DNA of 64,000 nucleotides from Liolophura sinensis (taxonomy: Eukaryota > Mollusca > Polyplacophora > Chitonida > Chitonidae), in NCBI RefSeq assembly GCF_032854445.1, contig NC_088297.1:20099127-20163126 (forward strand), in the 5' to 3' direction. How positions within the stretch are numbered: position 1 is the first letter of the stretch; every line of letters starts with the position of its first letter. The position numbers were made by a program, and so were the translations under genes. Shown piece by piece: positions 1-11,724 of this stretch. The notes under the pieces are model-generated. The model saw only the letters and a list, made by a program, of their open reading frames with translations. It searched no databases and had not been told where the DNA came from.

Positions 1-95
1 ATTGACCCGGAACGTCCATGTTGGTTAGCAGGTGTTATACGAATGTCTGCTTTAACGCCTAGATTTCTGATTCATTGACAAAGTGATAAATCGTA
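1..95 (+). repeat. interspersed repeat family F, 3' end
   Basis: Family F ends in ATTGACCCGGAACGTCC, GGTATACGAATGTCTGTTT and CGACGCATAGATTT. The window starts inside a copy. Confidence 0.75.
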
Positions 96-539
96 GGTGA
101 TATTTATTTTGCATCGTCCAATGATAATACAAAGTAATGTTTCATGAGGCAGAGGAAACTGGTATACCTGGTACTTAAAGTATGGACAATTTCAAACAGT
201 TCAACACATTGTGGTAATGCGTTTATTTTATTTGATTAGCCTATGCACATAGAAAGAATAAAACAATACCAACTATTTCGAAGAACGAGTACCACCTACA
301 GATTGACAACAGTTTACATTCCATTACAAATTTGTCATACTGTCCTTACAGGATACATGAAACGCTAGGGCTTTACTGTTTAATACTGAAAATATAATGT
401 GGCCTAACAAATAGAAGTACAACAAGGCTTCTTAGCTTTCCACCTGGGGAGGAAAATGTCTTGAAACTATAGTTTTCCTGAGGCCCCAGTAGCCAGTCCG
501 GAAATTAAGTAGCCTACTGTGGTGACGTCAACGATGAAA

Positions 540-692
540 GCTGTCAAAAGAACTTTGTTGTGGGAAGAGAGCTCTACTTTGGGGTGGTAAAATGGTCCCG
601 CGTTCCCAGTATGCTCATCGAGAATGTCATTTAACGGAAAATATGCATAAAATAGAGGAGATATTCAGAAATATGAAATATGCCTCAAAAAC
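540..692 (+). repeat. low-copy interspersed repeat shared with 23.4 kb
   Basis: CCCAGTATGCTCATCGAGAA and TTCAGAAATATGAAATATGC match 23.40-23.61 kb. Confidence 0.65.
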
Positions 693-1254
693 GAAAAAAG
701 CTTTTATCATTTTTTTGCACATTTGTCTTAAAAACATACGCTTCGTTTTATACTATCTTTAATGTATCCGTTATAATATGTTGTCATCAAAAGCCAACTA
801 ACGTAACTGAGCGCAAATGTGATGCACCGTTAACTGAAAATATGACTGGAGGCAAACACACAGGTAAGCCGCCTATAAAATATTGCAGTTTTCTCCACGT
901 GCGCGGTTAAGACTTTCATACTCAGCCTCCAGGTTGGCAAATGCACTTGTAGTAGTAATGTGGACTGCTGGGTCTAAACGAGCCACGGGGAGTCAAACGA
1001 ACTCGAAAATAGTGGTGCTCTCGCGATTAAAGCCCGGGTAATTCCTCACGATACGTCAGCTAATGCTTTCTGCTAAGATATTAAATATTTTATGGAACCA
1101 GTCACCTAGCGTTCGTTTACTCATTCACTGTGGAACATGTTACTTTTGTGAGATTATTTGTTAGATTAAGATGCAAATCTAATCTCGTCAAGAGGACAAG
1201 ACATTATTAAATGCATATGAGGAGCACGAGGAAGCTAAAGCTTTCAAAGGCGCC
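693..1254. other. no feature recognised
   Basis: AT-rich sequence. The 76-codon frame at 680-910 has no family resemblance or splice context and overlaps a repeat. Confidence 0.5.
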
Positions 1255-1495
1255 ATGAGAGCTGTAAATACATCCACAGTGCAATATGGAGGATTACAGC
1301 TCAGAGAATACAACCAGAGCAGCGGCGACAGTGTTAGAAGTAGTAAATGGTCACGCGTACGTCCGTTTTTTTTTTTCTAACTGTTCGTGTAAATGCTTCA
1401 ATTCCAGCGATTTCCAGGTGCTTAGCACCATGGATTAAGCATGCAGGAAATAATGCAATGATGTTTAATTCAATTTATTAGATGCTTTTGTGTGC
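1255..1495 (+). repeat. interspersed repeat family D
   Basis: Family marks: ACCAGAGCAGCGGCGACAGT, then AAATGGTCACACGC, TCTAACTGTTCATGTAAATG, CCATGGCTTAAGCA and CAATTTATTAGACG. The ends are not defined. This copy has ACCAGAGCAGCGGCGACAGT at 1313 and is well preserved. Confidence 0.75.
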
Positions 1496-2171
1496 TAGTC
1501 AGAAAACAGCTATGGGCTTCCGTTATGAGTATAACAAGCTGCAAATCAGCGTATAGTTCAGGCCACAAGTGTACTCTTCTTCATAAACACTCCTCTGTTT
1601 GATGTACTCGTATGTTAATAACTTTCTTTGGCCCATAGTACTCTGTGAGAGAGTCTCTTGGCGGATGACACAATAGTAGGGCGTGGTTGAAAGAAAAAAC
1701 CCAGAAAGAAGTGTTTAACTACACAGAAATAAATATAAGATAAAAACCCTTTGAAAACATAAAAACACCATAAACCCACGTGAATCTGCTAATCTGCGCA
1801 TGGCACGTCCTTGGAAAACCCTTGTAAGGTCATGTCTCTCCAAAATCGATAAATCCAAATGCGCTTGGTGGAATGTGGTGAGTTTTTAGTAAATACGATT
1901 TCCAACGTGTCCGTAAATAAACTGACAGTGTTTTCAGGCTAGCTATTGTTGTTCCGGATATCATTTCATAAAATACCCTTCCAAATGCAGCAACGACATC
2001 TCCTTGTCGAGATATTAAATATTTCATAGTGCAGACCACCTAATGTGTGTTTAGTCATCATTCATCCGGGAAACTGTTATTTTCTTAGATGACGAGAGAC
2101 GAATATTTCTGTGACTTCCGAGTAAGATGAATTTTGCTACAAACGGAATGAAAGTGTCAGGTGGTTAACTT
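1496..2171. other. no feature recognised
   Basis: Nothing but short chance frames before the 29-bp array. Confidence 0.5.
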
Positions 2172-3228
2172 TATGACAACTCATTGATTGTTGCTAATGG
2201 TATGACTATACACTGGTTATTGAAATTGTTTTATAGTATGACAAGTCATTGGGTATTGTGAATGATATGACTACTGATCGGTTATTGTTAATGTTATGCC
2301 AACTCATTGGGTATTGTTAATGGTTTGACAAGTATTTGGCTTTTTTTAATGATATGACAACCCATTAGCTATTGTTAATGATATGACAACCCATCGCCTA
2401 TTGTTGATGGTATGACAAAACATTGCCTATTGTTAATGGTATGACAACCCATTGGGTATTGTTAATGGTATGACAACCCATTGGGTATTGTTAATGGTAT
2501 TACAACCCATTGGCTATTGTTAATGCTATGACAACCCATTGGCTATTGCTAATGATATGACAACCCATAGGCAATTGTTAATGGTATGACAACCCATTGG
2601 GTATTGTTAATGGTATTACAACCTATTGGCTATTGTTAATGCTATGACAACCCATTGGCTATTGTTAATGATATGACAACCCATTGCCTATTGTTGATGG
2701 TATGACAACCCATTGCCTATTGTTAATGGTATGACAACCCATTGCCTATTGTTAATGGTATGACAACTCATTGGGTATTGTTAATGGTATTACAACCCAT
2801 TGGCTATTGTTAATGCTATGACAACCCATTGGCTATTGTTAATGATATGACAATCCATTGGCAATTGTTAATGGTATGACAACCCATTGGGTATTGTTAA
2901 TGGTATTACAACCTATTGGCTATTGTTAATGCTATGACAACCCATTGGCTATTGTTAATGATATGACAACCCATTGGCTATTGTTAATGCTATGACAACC
3001 CATTGCCTATTGTTAATGGTATGACAACTCATTGGCTATTGTTAATGGTATGACAACTCATTGGCTATTGTTAATGGTATGACAACTCAGTGGGTATTGT
3101 GAATGGTATGACAACTTATTGGGTATTTTAATGGTATTACAACCCATTGGCTATTGTTAATGATATGACAACCCATTGGCTATTGTTAATGATATGACAA
3201 CCCATTGGCAATTGTTAATGACATAACA
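2172..3228. repeat. minisatellite, 29-bp unit, about 36 copies
   Basis: The core TATTGTTAATGGTATGACAA repeats every 29 bp. Units vary at a few positions (ATTGGGTATT, ATTGGCTATT, ATTGCCTATT). Longer blocks recur, such as a unit with GGTATTACAA followed by one with GCTATGACAA, suggesting multi-unit duplications. Confidence 0.95.
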
Positions 3229-3289
3229 TCTCCTTTATTCAATGATCGCAGGCACAGGTAAAGCTCCGAACGCGACTTCCTCGGTCATA

Positions 3290-3735
3290 CTTTCTTAGAC
3301 ACCCAGTGTCCATTTTGATTGAGGTCTGGTATAGGATTTCCTCTGGTTATGAATCCCTTCTGATTAGTACTGTAATACTCTCTTTTTTCTATGGTAGTTG
3401 TGTTGGACATTGTTTTATTTATTTATCTGACTGGTGTTTTACGCCGTACTCAAGACTATTTCACTTATACGACGACGACAGCATTATAGCGGGAGGAAAC
3501 CGGGCAGAGCCCGGGGAAAACCCACGACCATCCGCAGGTTTCTGGAAGACCTTCCCACTTGCGACCGGAGAGGAAGCCAGCATGAGCTGAACTCATAACG
3601 ACCGGACATTGTTTTAAGAATTGGCCTTGTGATTATTGGCCCGGGACGTCCATTTTGATTGAATGTAGGTATATAAATATTCGTTTTGATGCCTAAATTA
3701 ATGATATCAGACAAAACGTTCATTTTCATTGTGAT
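3290..3735 (+). repeat. family F, 3' part, interrupted by SINE-A
   Basis: GTCCATTTTGATTGAGGTC at 3.31 kb and, after the SINE, GGCCTTGTGATTATTGGCCC and ACGTCCATTTTGATTGA. Confidence 0.65.
3414..3602 (-). mobile_element. tRNA-derived SINE-A, 5'-truncated
   Basis: The SINE-A body has GTTTTACGCCGTACTCAAGA at its 3' side, then GGAAACCGGGCAGAGCCC and GGAAGCCAGCATGAGCTG. The family head is tRNA-like, with box A TGGCTCAGTTGG and box B GAGTTCAAGTCC. This copy interrupts a family F repeat (3.29-3.73 kb). Confidence 0.9.
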
Positions 3736-3753
3736 AGTAGGATCTGTGTCGTT

Positions 3754-3893
3754 TTTATTATTTACATATTTGACTGGTGTTTTACAGTATAATGGCGGGC
3801 GGCATTATGGTGGGAGGAAACCCGTGGCAAACACACAACAATGGACGGCCGGAAAGTAAGCCCCATGAGCTGGACCTGAGCTTACGGTGACCG
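3754..3893 (-). mobile_element. SINE-A fragment
   Basis: Diverged body with internal deletion: GACTGGTGTTTTAC, ATTATGGTGGGAGGAAACCC, CCATGAGCTGGACCTGA. Confidence 0.8.
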
Positions 3894-4369
3894 AATTGGT
3901 AAGATGATGTTGAGTTATTGTGATGTGGGAACATGCTGAGCACTCGGGCATGGAGGTCTGCTCGACGTCGAATTTTAACAATAAGACAACCGGTGTGTCA
4001 TGGAGTACAGACTGTGGTGAAGGTCATTCAAGCCTCTGCCTTAGCTTTGGATATAACAAAGGATACTGTTACATGCTGACGTCATTACATCTTGGGAAAG
4101 AAACCATGCTATTATTAATCATTTACATTTTCTTAAGTGTCTTTTGGTTAGGTGTGTGTGTTTCCGGCTCAGTCTAATATTTCTTCTATGAAGGCTACAA
4201 GTATCGTGTGACAAAAATATGCGTTTAAGTAAAGACTTGTCTCTACTGGTGAATCCGATAAATTCAAATACTGACAGCTGGAGCAAACATTGTGCATCAA
4301 AATGATGAACTGCGTCTGAATTGTTGAAGATATGCAACAGACTGCACAGCATGGACAGTAATACCCGAG

Positions 4370-4580
4370 CTGTGACAGTGTGTCAGTTGGCAAATAGTCA
4401 CACCAGTGAAATATGGTCAGTTTTATTCTAATCATTCATGTAAATGCGTAAGTTATTGTAATTTACATAATCTTAGCGCCATGGCTTAAGCAGAATTATG
4501 TGGAAAAGGCGGTGATTTTAATGGCAATTTATATGGACGTCAATGGTCTTTTAAAAATAAAACGCACTTATAGTGAAAAA
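4370..4580 (+). repeat. family D copy
   Basis: TTTATTCTAATCATTCATGT, GCGCCATGGCTTAAGCAGAA and AAAATAAAACGCAC. The 34-bp array starts 40 bp later. Confidence 0.75.
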
Positions 4581-4616
4581 AAACAGTAATAGTTAACACA
4601 ATCTTTTTAACTAAAG

Positions 4617-5282
4617 CCGTGTGCTCGTGTGAGGGTCCCATGTAAATGACCCGTGTGCATGTGTGTGGGTCGCATGTAAATGGTCTGTGTGCTCGTGTGA
4701 GGGTCGCATGTAAATGGCCTGTGTACTCGTGTGAGAGTCGCATGTAAATTGTTCCGTTTGTTTGAGTGAGGGTTGCACGTAAATGATCCCTGTGCATGTG
4801 TGTGGGTCGCATGTAAATGGTCCGTGCGCATGTATGTGGATCACATGTAAATGGCCCATGTGCATGTGTGATGGTCGCATGTAAATGGTCTATGTGTATG
4901 GGTAGCATGTAAATGGTTCCTGTGATCGCTTGAGGGTCGCATGTAAATGGCCCGTGTGCATGTGTGACGTTCGCATGTAAATGGTCCGTGTGCATGTGTA
5001 TGGGTGGCATTAAATGGCCCGTGTGCATGTGTGAGTGTCGCTTGTAAATGGTTCATGTGCTCGCGTGTGTGTCGCATGTAAATGGTCCGTGTGCCTGTGT
5101 GAGAGCCTCATGTAAATTGTTCCGTGTGCTCGTGTGAGGGTCGCATGTAAATGGTCTGTATGCATGTGTATTGGTCGCTTGTAAATGGTCTCTGTGCTCT
5201 CGTGAGGGTCGCATGTAAATGGCCCGTGTGCATGTGTGATGGTTGCATGTAAATGGTTCGTGTGCATGTGTGTGGGTGCAAT
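4617..5282. repeat. minisatellite, 34-bp unit, about 19 copies
   Basis: The core GGGTCGCATGTAAATGG recurs every 34 bp, with an alternating GTGCATGTGTG or GTGCTCGTGTG stretch. The unit is not a multiple of three, yet the minus strand has long open frames rich in His and Thr. I regard these as non-coding. The array lies between a family D copy (4.37-4.58 kb) and a family E copy (5.29 kb). Confidence 0.93.
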
Positions 5283-5284
5283 TT

Positions 5285-5400
5285 GTATTGCTTTTATATT
5301 AAATATGATGACAATACAGCATTTTTTAGTAATTTTACGCCAGAGACGTTTATTATATTGCAATTATCACCACTGCATATTTTTCCCGCAAGTAATGACA
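5285..5400 (+). repeat. family E fragment
   Basis: AATATGATGACAATACAGCA, then GTAATTTTACGCCAG and TTGCAATTATCACCACTGCA. Shared with 17.31-17.45 and 62.06-62.15 kb. Confidence 0.6.
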
Positions 5401-6207
5401 GTTTCATGGGAAAGTACAAAATTTTAATGCAGAGAAAATGGAAGACACAAAAGATCCAAACCCTGTTTTTGTACGACGGGTACGTAAACCAACAGCGCGA
5501 AGTCGCTGACGTACAGTATCGGCGCTGATAACTCCTCGTCGACGTACAATGGTGGCTGCTGTTCTGAACGTCGCAAGTGTTCAGTTACGCAGATGAGTTC
5601 TCATAATTTGTCCTTTTTCATTTGCTGTTGTCATACGTGGTTGCCCTGGTCGTTGCCTGTCTATAGTACATCCTGCCTGGTGAAATCGCTGGTTCAGTCA
5701 TGTACTGGTACTGTTGTGACATCCAAACCTTATTGCTATAGCCCTTTAAAACCTGTGACGACAATCGCGCTCCCGTTCCTCGGGCATCATTCTCGGCATT
5801 GCTTTCTCTGCTATTTCGTTGTTACAGCAATCATGGGGATATCTTTGAATGCCTTCCATTTATACCCCATTTCTGCTACCATTTATACCCCATTTTTATA
5901 CCCCATTCCTGCTACCATTTATACTCCATTTCTGCTACCATTTATACTCCATTTCTGCACCCACAAGTAGTGACACTTTGTATTTTCGTGTTTTTCAGTC
6001 CTGTTTACATTTTAGTGACGAGTCACACAAACATTTCACCTGACAACATCTTTGGAGCTTCCGTAACTCCTAAGCATGGAGATTTCCGTTATTATTCTCA
6101 AACTATTATAATATTTTCATGGGTTCATATTGGTGCCTTTTTAAGCGGGTCAGTATATAATTGCCGGACAACTGTTTACTGGTTGTCAACTGTTATAAAA
6201 CGAAATA
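5400..6207. other. no gene recognised; one CpG-richer patch
   Basis: CpG is noticeably commoner at about 5.47-5.57 kb, with an ATG followed by MVAAVLNVASVQLR at 5549. No donor site follows before a stop, so a first exon cannot be supported. The 23-bp repeat lies at 5.86-5.96 kb. Confidence 0.4.
5858..5960. repeat. short tandem repeat, about 23-bp unit
   Basis: ATTTCTGCTACCATTTATAC and close variants occur about four times, giving a Pro/Tyr/Phe-rich open frame that I do not believe to be a gene. Confidence 0.75.
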
Positions 6208-6532
6208 GCTTCAGTGGCCTAATGGTTACAGCGCCCGCTTCAAAGTCGGGAGACCTGGGATCATACCCGCGTTGGGTCATACTAAAGATTTTAAAAAAGG
6301 TACTTTGTTTCTGCCTCGCAAGGAAGCAGGACTGGTTGATCCATTGTAATGTGCCTGGGTAGGATGCCATGTTTAGTGTCTTTGGCATGATGTTTCTGTG
6401 GCTGCAGCACCTTAGCGGCATGGACTCGCCCTGCCACAAGGAGCCACAATATATGTACACACATCGAGGACTCCTCCTCGTCAGGTTTTAAGTACGACGT
6501 GAAACCCCAACCTTCATTCATTCATTGTTATA
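6208..6532 (+). mobile_element. tRNA-derived SINE-C
   Basis: The head is CAGTGGCCTAATGGTTACAG with box B-like GGGATCATACCC. Then come CATACTAAAGATTTTAAAAA, CATGGACTCGCCCTGCCACA and the 3' end AAGTACGACGTGAAACCCC with a CATT tail. Confidence 0.88.
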
Positions 6533-7014
6533 CAAATTTTAAAAAATATTCCCTGCTAACTTAACAAAAAATTAATCTCTTCATTTTAACAGGAAATCTG
6601 TTACTGGTATTGGAGTGATGCTACAATGTATCCTGTTATTATAACACGATATTTTGTCTTGATATTCTGTTGGTTTAATAGAATATTTATGTTGAATTAA
6701 TAGAAAATGTATGTAGAATAATCCGCCCTCAGACAACAGGCTTTCTATTATTTTAATAAATTACTTTTTTAGTGTAATACATCTTCCTTCCAGTGAATTG
6801 TCTTTCAAACTATGACCTCTGACCACGTTAACTGTAACACAAAAGCCAAAGTGTACAAGTGTGAAATAAGAACTGCGATAAGTACAAGAAAATTATTGGA
6901 GTTATAGGCTGACCTGGAAACCTCAAGACAATTTGTAATGTAAATTACTTGCGCTCTTATGTAGGAGTTATCTCCCTGGGTGGTGTTTTGGTGAACTTCC
7001 CGACGTGTGATATG

Positions 7015-7165
7015 CGCCCTACTATATATAGTCTATTTCTATATCGCCTCTATTCAGCTCTCTGTAAAATCAGTCATACTTGCTACCTAAATTGCCTTTA
7101 GTCAGAGACACATAGCAACACAAGCTCTACATATGGATATGTTGAAAGCCTGTATCATTGCAAGG
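7015..7165 (+). repeat. single arm of the MITE-like element
   Basis: TCTATTCAGCTCTCTGTAAA, TCAGTCATACTTGCTACC, CAAGCTCTACATATGGATAT match the arm of the element at 20.74-21.27 kb. Confidence 0.65.
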
Positions 7166-7587
7166 AAAATGAAGTTATGAAGTCATAATGTTAGTCCATA
7201 AGCTCGGTTTTGACGGCAAGAACCCATTGCCTCGGGTGACGTCATGATTATTCAAAAGCCAGTGGCATACTGGATATTGGGCAGAGTTCAACGTGTTTTG
7301 ATGGAGGGCGACACCAGTTCCTAAACTGTTATCGACTTTACTGTAAATTCTGTTACTGACACTGACATATATTTTTATTTTATCTCTTGAAGTATATGAT
7401 CTTAGATTTAGAGAAGGATGTTGGGAAATTAAAATCATCTAGTTTGTTCTCAGAGACAGTAGTTTAGGCTGTATTACTGCATGGAGTTTGTTCTAACCGC
7501 TTGTTGGTGCAACCCTTGTAGAACAAATTACTCTCCACGCCCATTGTCCAGGATGCAACTCTCTAAAAGAAATAGACTATACAGAAT

Positions 7588-7925
7588 CGCTTCAGTGGCG
7601 TAATAGTTATAGCGTTGGACTCCGGGATCAAACCTGGATCTGGCCATACGAAAGACTTTAAAGATGGTACTTGTTACGGAGATTACAGCACGGAAACAGG
7701 ACTGGTTGGGCCGGTGTCAGTATAAGGTGACTGGTTGGGGTGTCATCTCTAGTCTCTTCGGCATGACACTTCAGTGGCGTCAATACTTTGGCGGCAGGGA
7801 CTGGCACTGTAACAAGACTACACAGTATATGAGCACACCTCTAATGACACCTCGTGGTCATATGACTGATAAATTGTTAAGTACGACGTTAGGCCCTTTG
7901 AGAATGACGCATTATTCCCTCAGAC
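7588..7925 (+). mobile_element. SINE-C, near full length
   Basis: CGCTTCAGTGGCGTAATAGT, GATCAAACCTGGATC, CATACGAAAGACTTTAAAGA and the end AAGTACGACGTTAGGCCC. Confidence 0.85.
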
Positions 7926-8869
7926 AAGTGATTCAATAGCCTTAAGTACATTTTTAAATGTCATATTTTGTTCCACTTTTAGTATAGTATATATAGTATA
8001 TAGCGATGACAACACCTTCAATAAGTCAGATATCCGCAACCCTCTACTGATGTGAGCTTTGGAACAAAGGAAGCATACTGTAAGACGAGACGACAGGAAG
8101 TCCTTAGGGATTGAGTTTACCCACTAGATCAGTTTGAGCCATAAGTAAAGCCCGGTTTGTTCACTCTGACAAGTTAAAGCCGACAATCTGGATGTCTCGG
8201 AGGCAATTTGAATAATAGAATCTCAAAGGGCAAGCCGTTCTCGAAGTTTCTCGCTCATATCCGGCAATCACTAGACTCAGTCAGACATGTGACAATGCGC
8301 ATGCGTGAAAGAACACTGATCTATCCGTGTAATCAGCACTTTAATTTCTTTAATGCTAATTTCCGGACGATAAGTTTCCTTTGAATTGTAATGTCTTCAT
8401 TGTTACGTTCGGCTGAAAGTTTCCAAGGGAAGGTATCCTGCCTTAATGAACACAAACAAACTTAAGTCTACAAGCATCTTCTGCCCGTGCAGTAGCTTCT
8501 CCGTACACATGTCTGGTAAACTTTCACTTCACCAGTGCGAGTGCGACGTAAAAAAATAAGGAAATGCATAAATAAATAATATTTATAGATCCTATCAACT
8601 TAATGCTGACCACCGTTGTATTTGTGAAATATTCCTGATGTGATAACGACCTGTCTCTTTATTCGCGAAAATGGTTCAATAAACCGAAATGCATCACCAT
8701 GCTTCATTTCTAGGAATTGGGATTTTGGTCTGCAATTTTTTTTTGTAAATTATGTATTTCACAAGCATACTTGTAAGCAACAAGCTGATTCTAGTTGGGA
8801 GAAGGCAAATTTGTTTTCAGATGTGCATTTGTGATCTTTATGCAGATGCTTCTCTGAGCATGATTCCGT

Positions 8870-8990
8870 ACTCATTTAAGACTTTCTAAGCTTTCTTAGT
8901 GTTTTGTGGTTTGTGTTAAATGTCGTTTTGGGAGATGGCCTTATGATTATTTACCTGGACCTTGCGTTTTGGCTGACAGTTTCATAGTAT
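8870..8990 (+). repeat. family F fragment
   Basis: GTGGTTTGTGTTAAATGTCG, then GCCTTATGATTATTTACCTGG. Confidence 0.6.
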
Positions 8991-9967
8991 ATGAATATCT
9001 GAGACTTTTCCTTTTGTAGTTTCCTAACGAATAAACCGTAATTTTCATTCCTTAATATCTTCGTGTTCATTCTTGTCATCTGGTGTATTTTGAGTGTTAC
9101 ACCCTTGACATCTTGTATCTTGTATCTTGACATTTAGGCAGGACAAAAACCCTTTGAATGAAGTAGATACGACGAAGGTTGTTCAAGCTCAAAGGCATTG
9201 ATCCTTTTCCGTGTCTACTGAACCGAACAAGCTAGTTAATGAGTTACATCTCCTATCGACTTCATCCGACATCGATTGCCATTGCTATGAAAATCTTCCT
9301 TTTCCTCACGAGAAAATCAAAGAAAGCCACTGATTTCAGAATTGTCTCTTTACCATTGATGTATGTTTTTTAAGCAATTGCATTTTACATCCGGAAATGG
9401 CTTTGTTGTGCAAATTAATTCGGCATGTCTGGAATCACAAAGAAAAAAACCGACACTCTACCGTTAAAGGGCGCTCATTATGGTCGGTTTAAAATCGCGT
9501 GAAGGCACCAAAGCCATGAGGCTTTCGTCCGGGTTCTAGTAAATTGTTCACCCGTTGTATGGTAATGGTCATGAATTTAAATTACGGTGATGGTTAAATA
9601 CCTTTAGCTAGAGCTTAACGATTTTAAACCAAGAACCAAACAGCATTGAGTAGGATGCTTTAGAATTACGAAGGTAACTTTTTGTATTCGTAATGGACTA
9701 TTTTTCGTCAAAGTTATGTTACATTTCTGTTAAAGGCAAACCGCTTAATATCGTCCTGTTCCGCATTTTCTCATTACCTTCACCCTTAAGTGTGGATTTG
9801 TTTTTACAGTCCGACGTTTTGTACTGGAAGCGTACCGGGCATGACAATTTTCAGTAAAATATTGGACAAGTGTTTCTTATGTCCGCATAACAAATTGAAA
9901 CAAAAAAATCCTTAATATATGGATAGCATTTTCGTATACCGTTTACAACCTTACAACATAACGTTGC

Positions 9968-10016
9968 ATACCGACCCCGATGGCTCAATTAGTAGAGCGT
10001 CCGCGTCGGGGGCGAG
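9968..10016 (+). mobile_element. tRNA-like SINE head fragment
   Basis: CCCCGATGGCTCAATTAGTA, GAGCGTCCGCGTCGGGG has the A-box half of a tRNA and a good anticodon-arm-like palindrome, but no B box follows. Hence a fragment, not a tRNA gene. Confidence 0.6.
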
Positions 10017-10574
10017 AGGAATCTAGAAAAGGAATCTAGATTAAATTTTCCACATTCATGCTTTACACCGCATTGACGTCAACAGAACGATGTATCAAGT
10101 TATAAAAGGCACGTTTTTTCTCTCTCTGAGATATGATAACTTACATGCAACCGATCAGCCTTCAGTCGAGGGTAACTCGACCGAACTTTTGTGCGTCTTT
10201 GTACGTCTGTAATAAGACCCCAAAGTTTCAAATCTGCTCGAAGGAGCTCAATTGAAGGTTTCCCTTTATAGGAACGTACTCTTCAAGGACACTAGAAAGT
10301 CACGAGTGATTTAAATTCTTAATTAAATTAAATTGTGCGTCTTAATTATATTAAAGAAATACCCACAGTTCACTGTTGCTACCATCCACATTTACATATT
10401 TTGTAAAAAAAGGCAACACAAAAACTTTCCAGTATTAACACCAGACACTACAGAAAATAAAGTCGTCAAATAACTTAACTTACACTTCTTGAATACAATT
10501 AACCGCAATTTAATATTTATTTTAGTGCTAAAGTAAACGTTAGGCAGCATCATTATGTGGCAGTCGATGCGATC

Positions 10575-11495
10575 ACCTCGGCAATATCACAGTCATATCG
10601 TCGCGAAGTTTTCGCCTTTGTTTGGTTATTGAATGAATTCATGATTATGGCTTAACGCCACTTCGGCAATATCACAGTCATATCGTCTCGAAGTTTTCGC
10701 TTTTGTTTGGTTATTAAATGAAATCATAATTATGGCTTAACGCCACTTCGGCAATATCACAGTCATATCGTCGCGAAGTTTTCGCTTTTGTTTGGTTATT
10801 AAATGAAATCATAATTATGGCTTAACGCCACTTCGGCAATATCACAGTCATATCGTCGCGAAGTTTCCGCTTTTGTTTGGTTATTAAATGAAATCATAAT
10901 TATGGCTTAACGCCACTTCGGCAATATCACAGTCATATCGTCGCGAAGTTTTCGCTTTTGTTTGGTTATTAAATGAAATCATAATTATGGCTTAACGCCA
11001 CTTCGGCAATATCACAGTCATATCGTCGCGAAGTTTTTGCCTTTGTTTGGTTATTGAATGAATTCATGATTATGGCTTAACGCCACTTCGGCAATATCAC
11101 AGTCATATCGTCGCGAAGTTTCCGCTTTTGTTTGGTTATTGAATGAATTCATGATTATGGCTTAACGCCACTTCGGCAATATCACAGTCATATCGTCGCG
11201 AAGTTTCCGCTTTTGTTTGGTTATTAAATGAAATCATAATTATGGCTTATCGCCACTTCGGCAATATCACAGTCATATCGTCGCGAAGTTTCCGCCTTTG
11301 TTTGGTTATTGAATGAATTCATGATTATGGCTTTACTCCACTTCGGAAATATTGCAGTCATATCGTCGCGAAGTTTTCGCCTTTGTTTGGTTTTTGAATG
11401 AATTCATGATTATGGCTTAACGCCACTTCGGCAATGTTACAGTCATATCGTCGCGAAGTTTTCGCCTTTGTTTGGTTAATGAATGAATAAATAAA
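10575..11495. repeat. minisatellite, 85-bp unit, about 10.8 copies
   Basis: The unit contains CTTCGGCAATATCACAGTCA, then a small palindrome GCGAAGTTTTCGC and, in half the units, the 10-bp palindrome ATGAATTCAT. Two unit types (with GAATTCATGATT or AAATCATAATT) alternate in blocks. Copies are very similar except near the right end. Confidence 0.95.
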
Positions 11496-11724
11496 TATGG
11501 ATTTTTGATACTTTGACAATAATGCTGGATTGAATATCTGACGAAAACATGTTTAATCCAGGAGATAGTAAATGATTATCGAATCGGTAATGAGAAGATC
11601 CAAAACCAAACTAAAATATTAGTATATCTTTAAAACCAAATATAAAAATACAGGCATCAGTGGATCACCATGCAATAAAACTAGACCAGCAAAGAAAGAG
11701 TGACTGATGGCTAACGGTCGGTAG

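Larger units (their letters stand above)
7930..10560. other. no gene recognised
   Basis: Only a family F fragment (8.87-8.99 kb) and a SINE head fragment (9.97 kb). Confidence 0.5.

Noticed and set aside
2172-3228. CRISPR-like array (29-bp repeats)
   Set aside because: The repeats are directly head-to-tail with no spacers; the setting is animal nuclear DNA.
4540-5363. His/Thr-rich minus-strand frames resembling a histidine-rich protein
   Set aside because: 34-bp array with frame cycling; no start context, splice sites or unique domain.
5549-5593. ATG plus MVAAVLNVASVQLR in a CpG-richer patch, like a mitochondrial leader
   Set aside because: A stop follows at once and there is no GT donor at a usable place; no downstream exon recognised.
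9968-10016. tRNA gene
   Set aside because: Good D-arm and anticodon-arm look, but no T-arm/box B follows; it matches the head of SINE-C.
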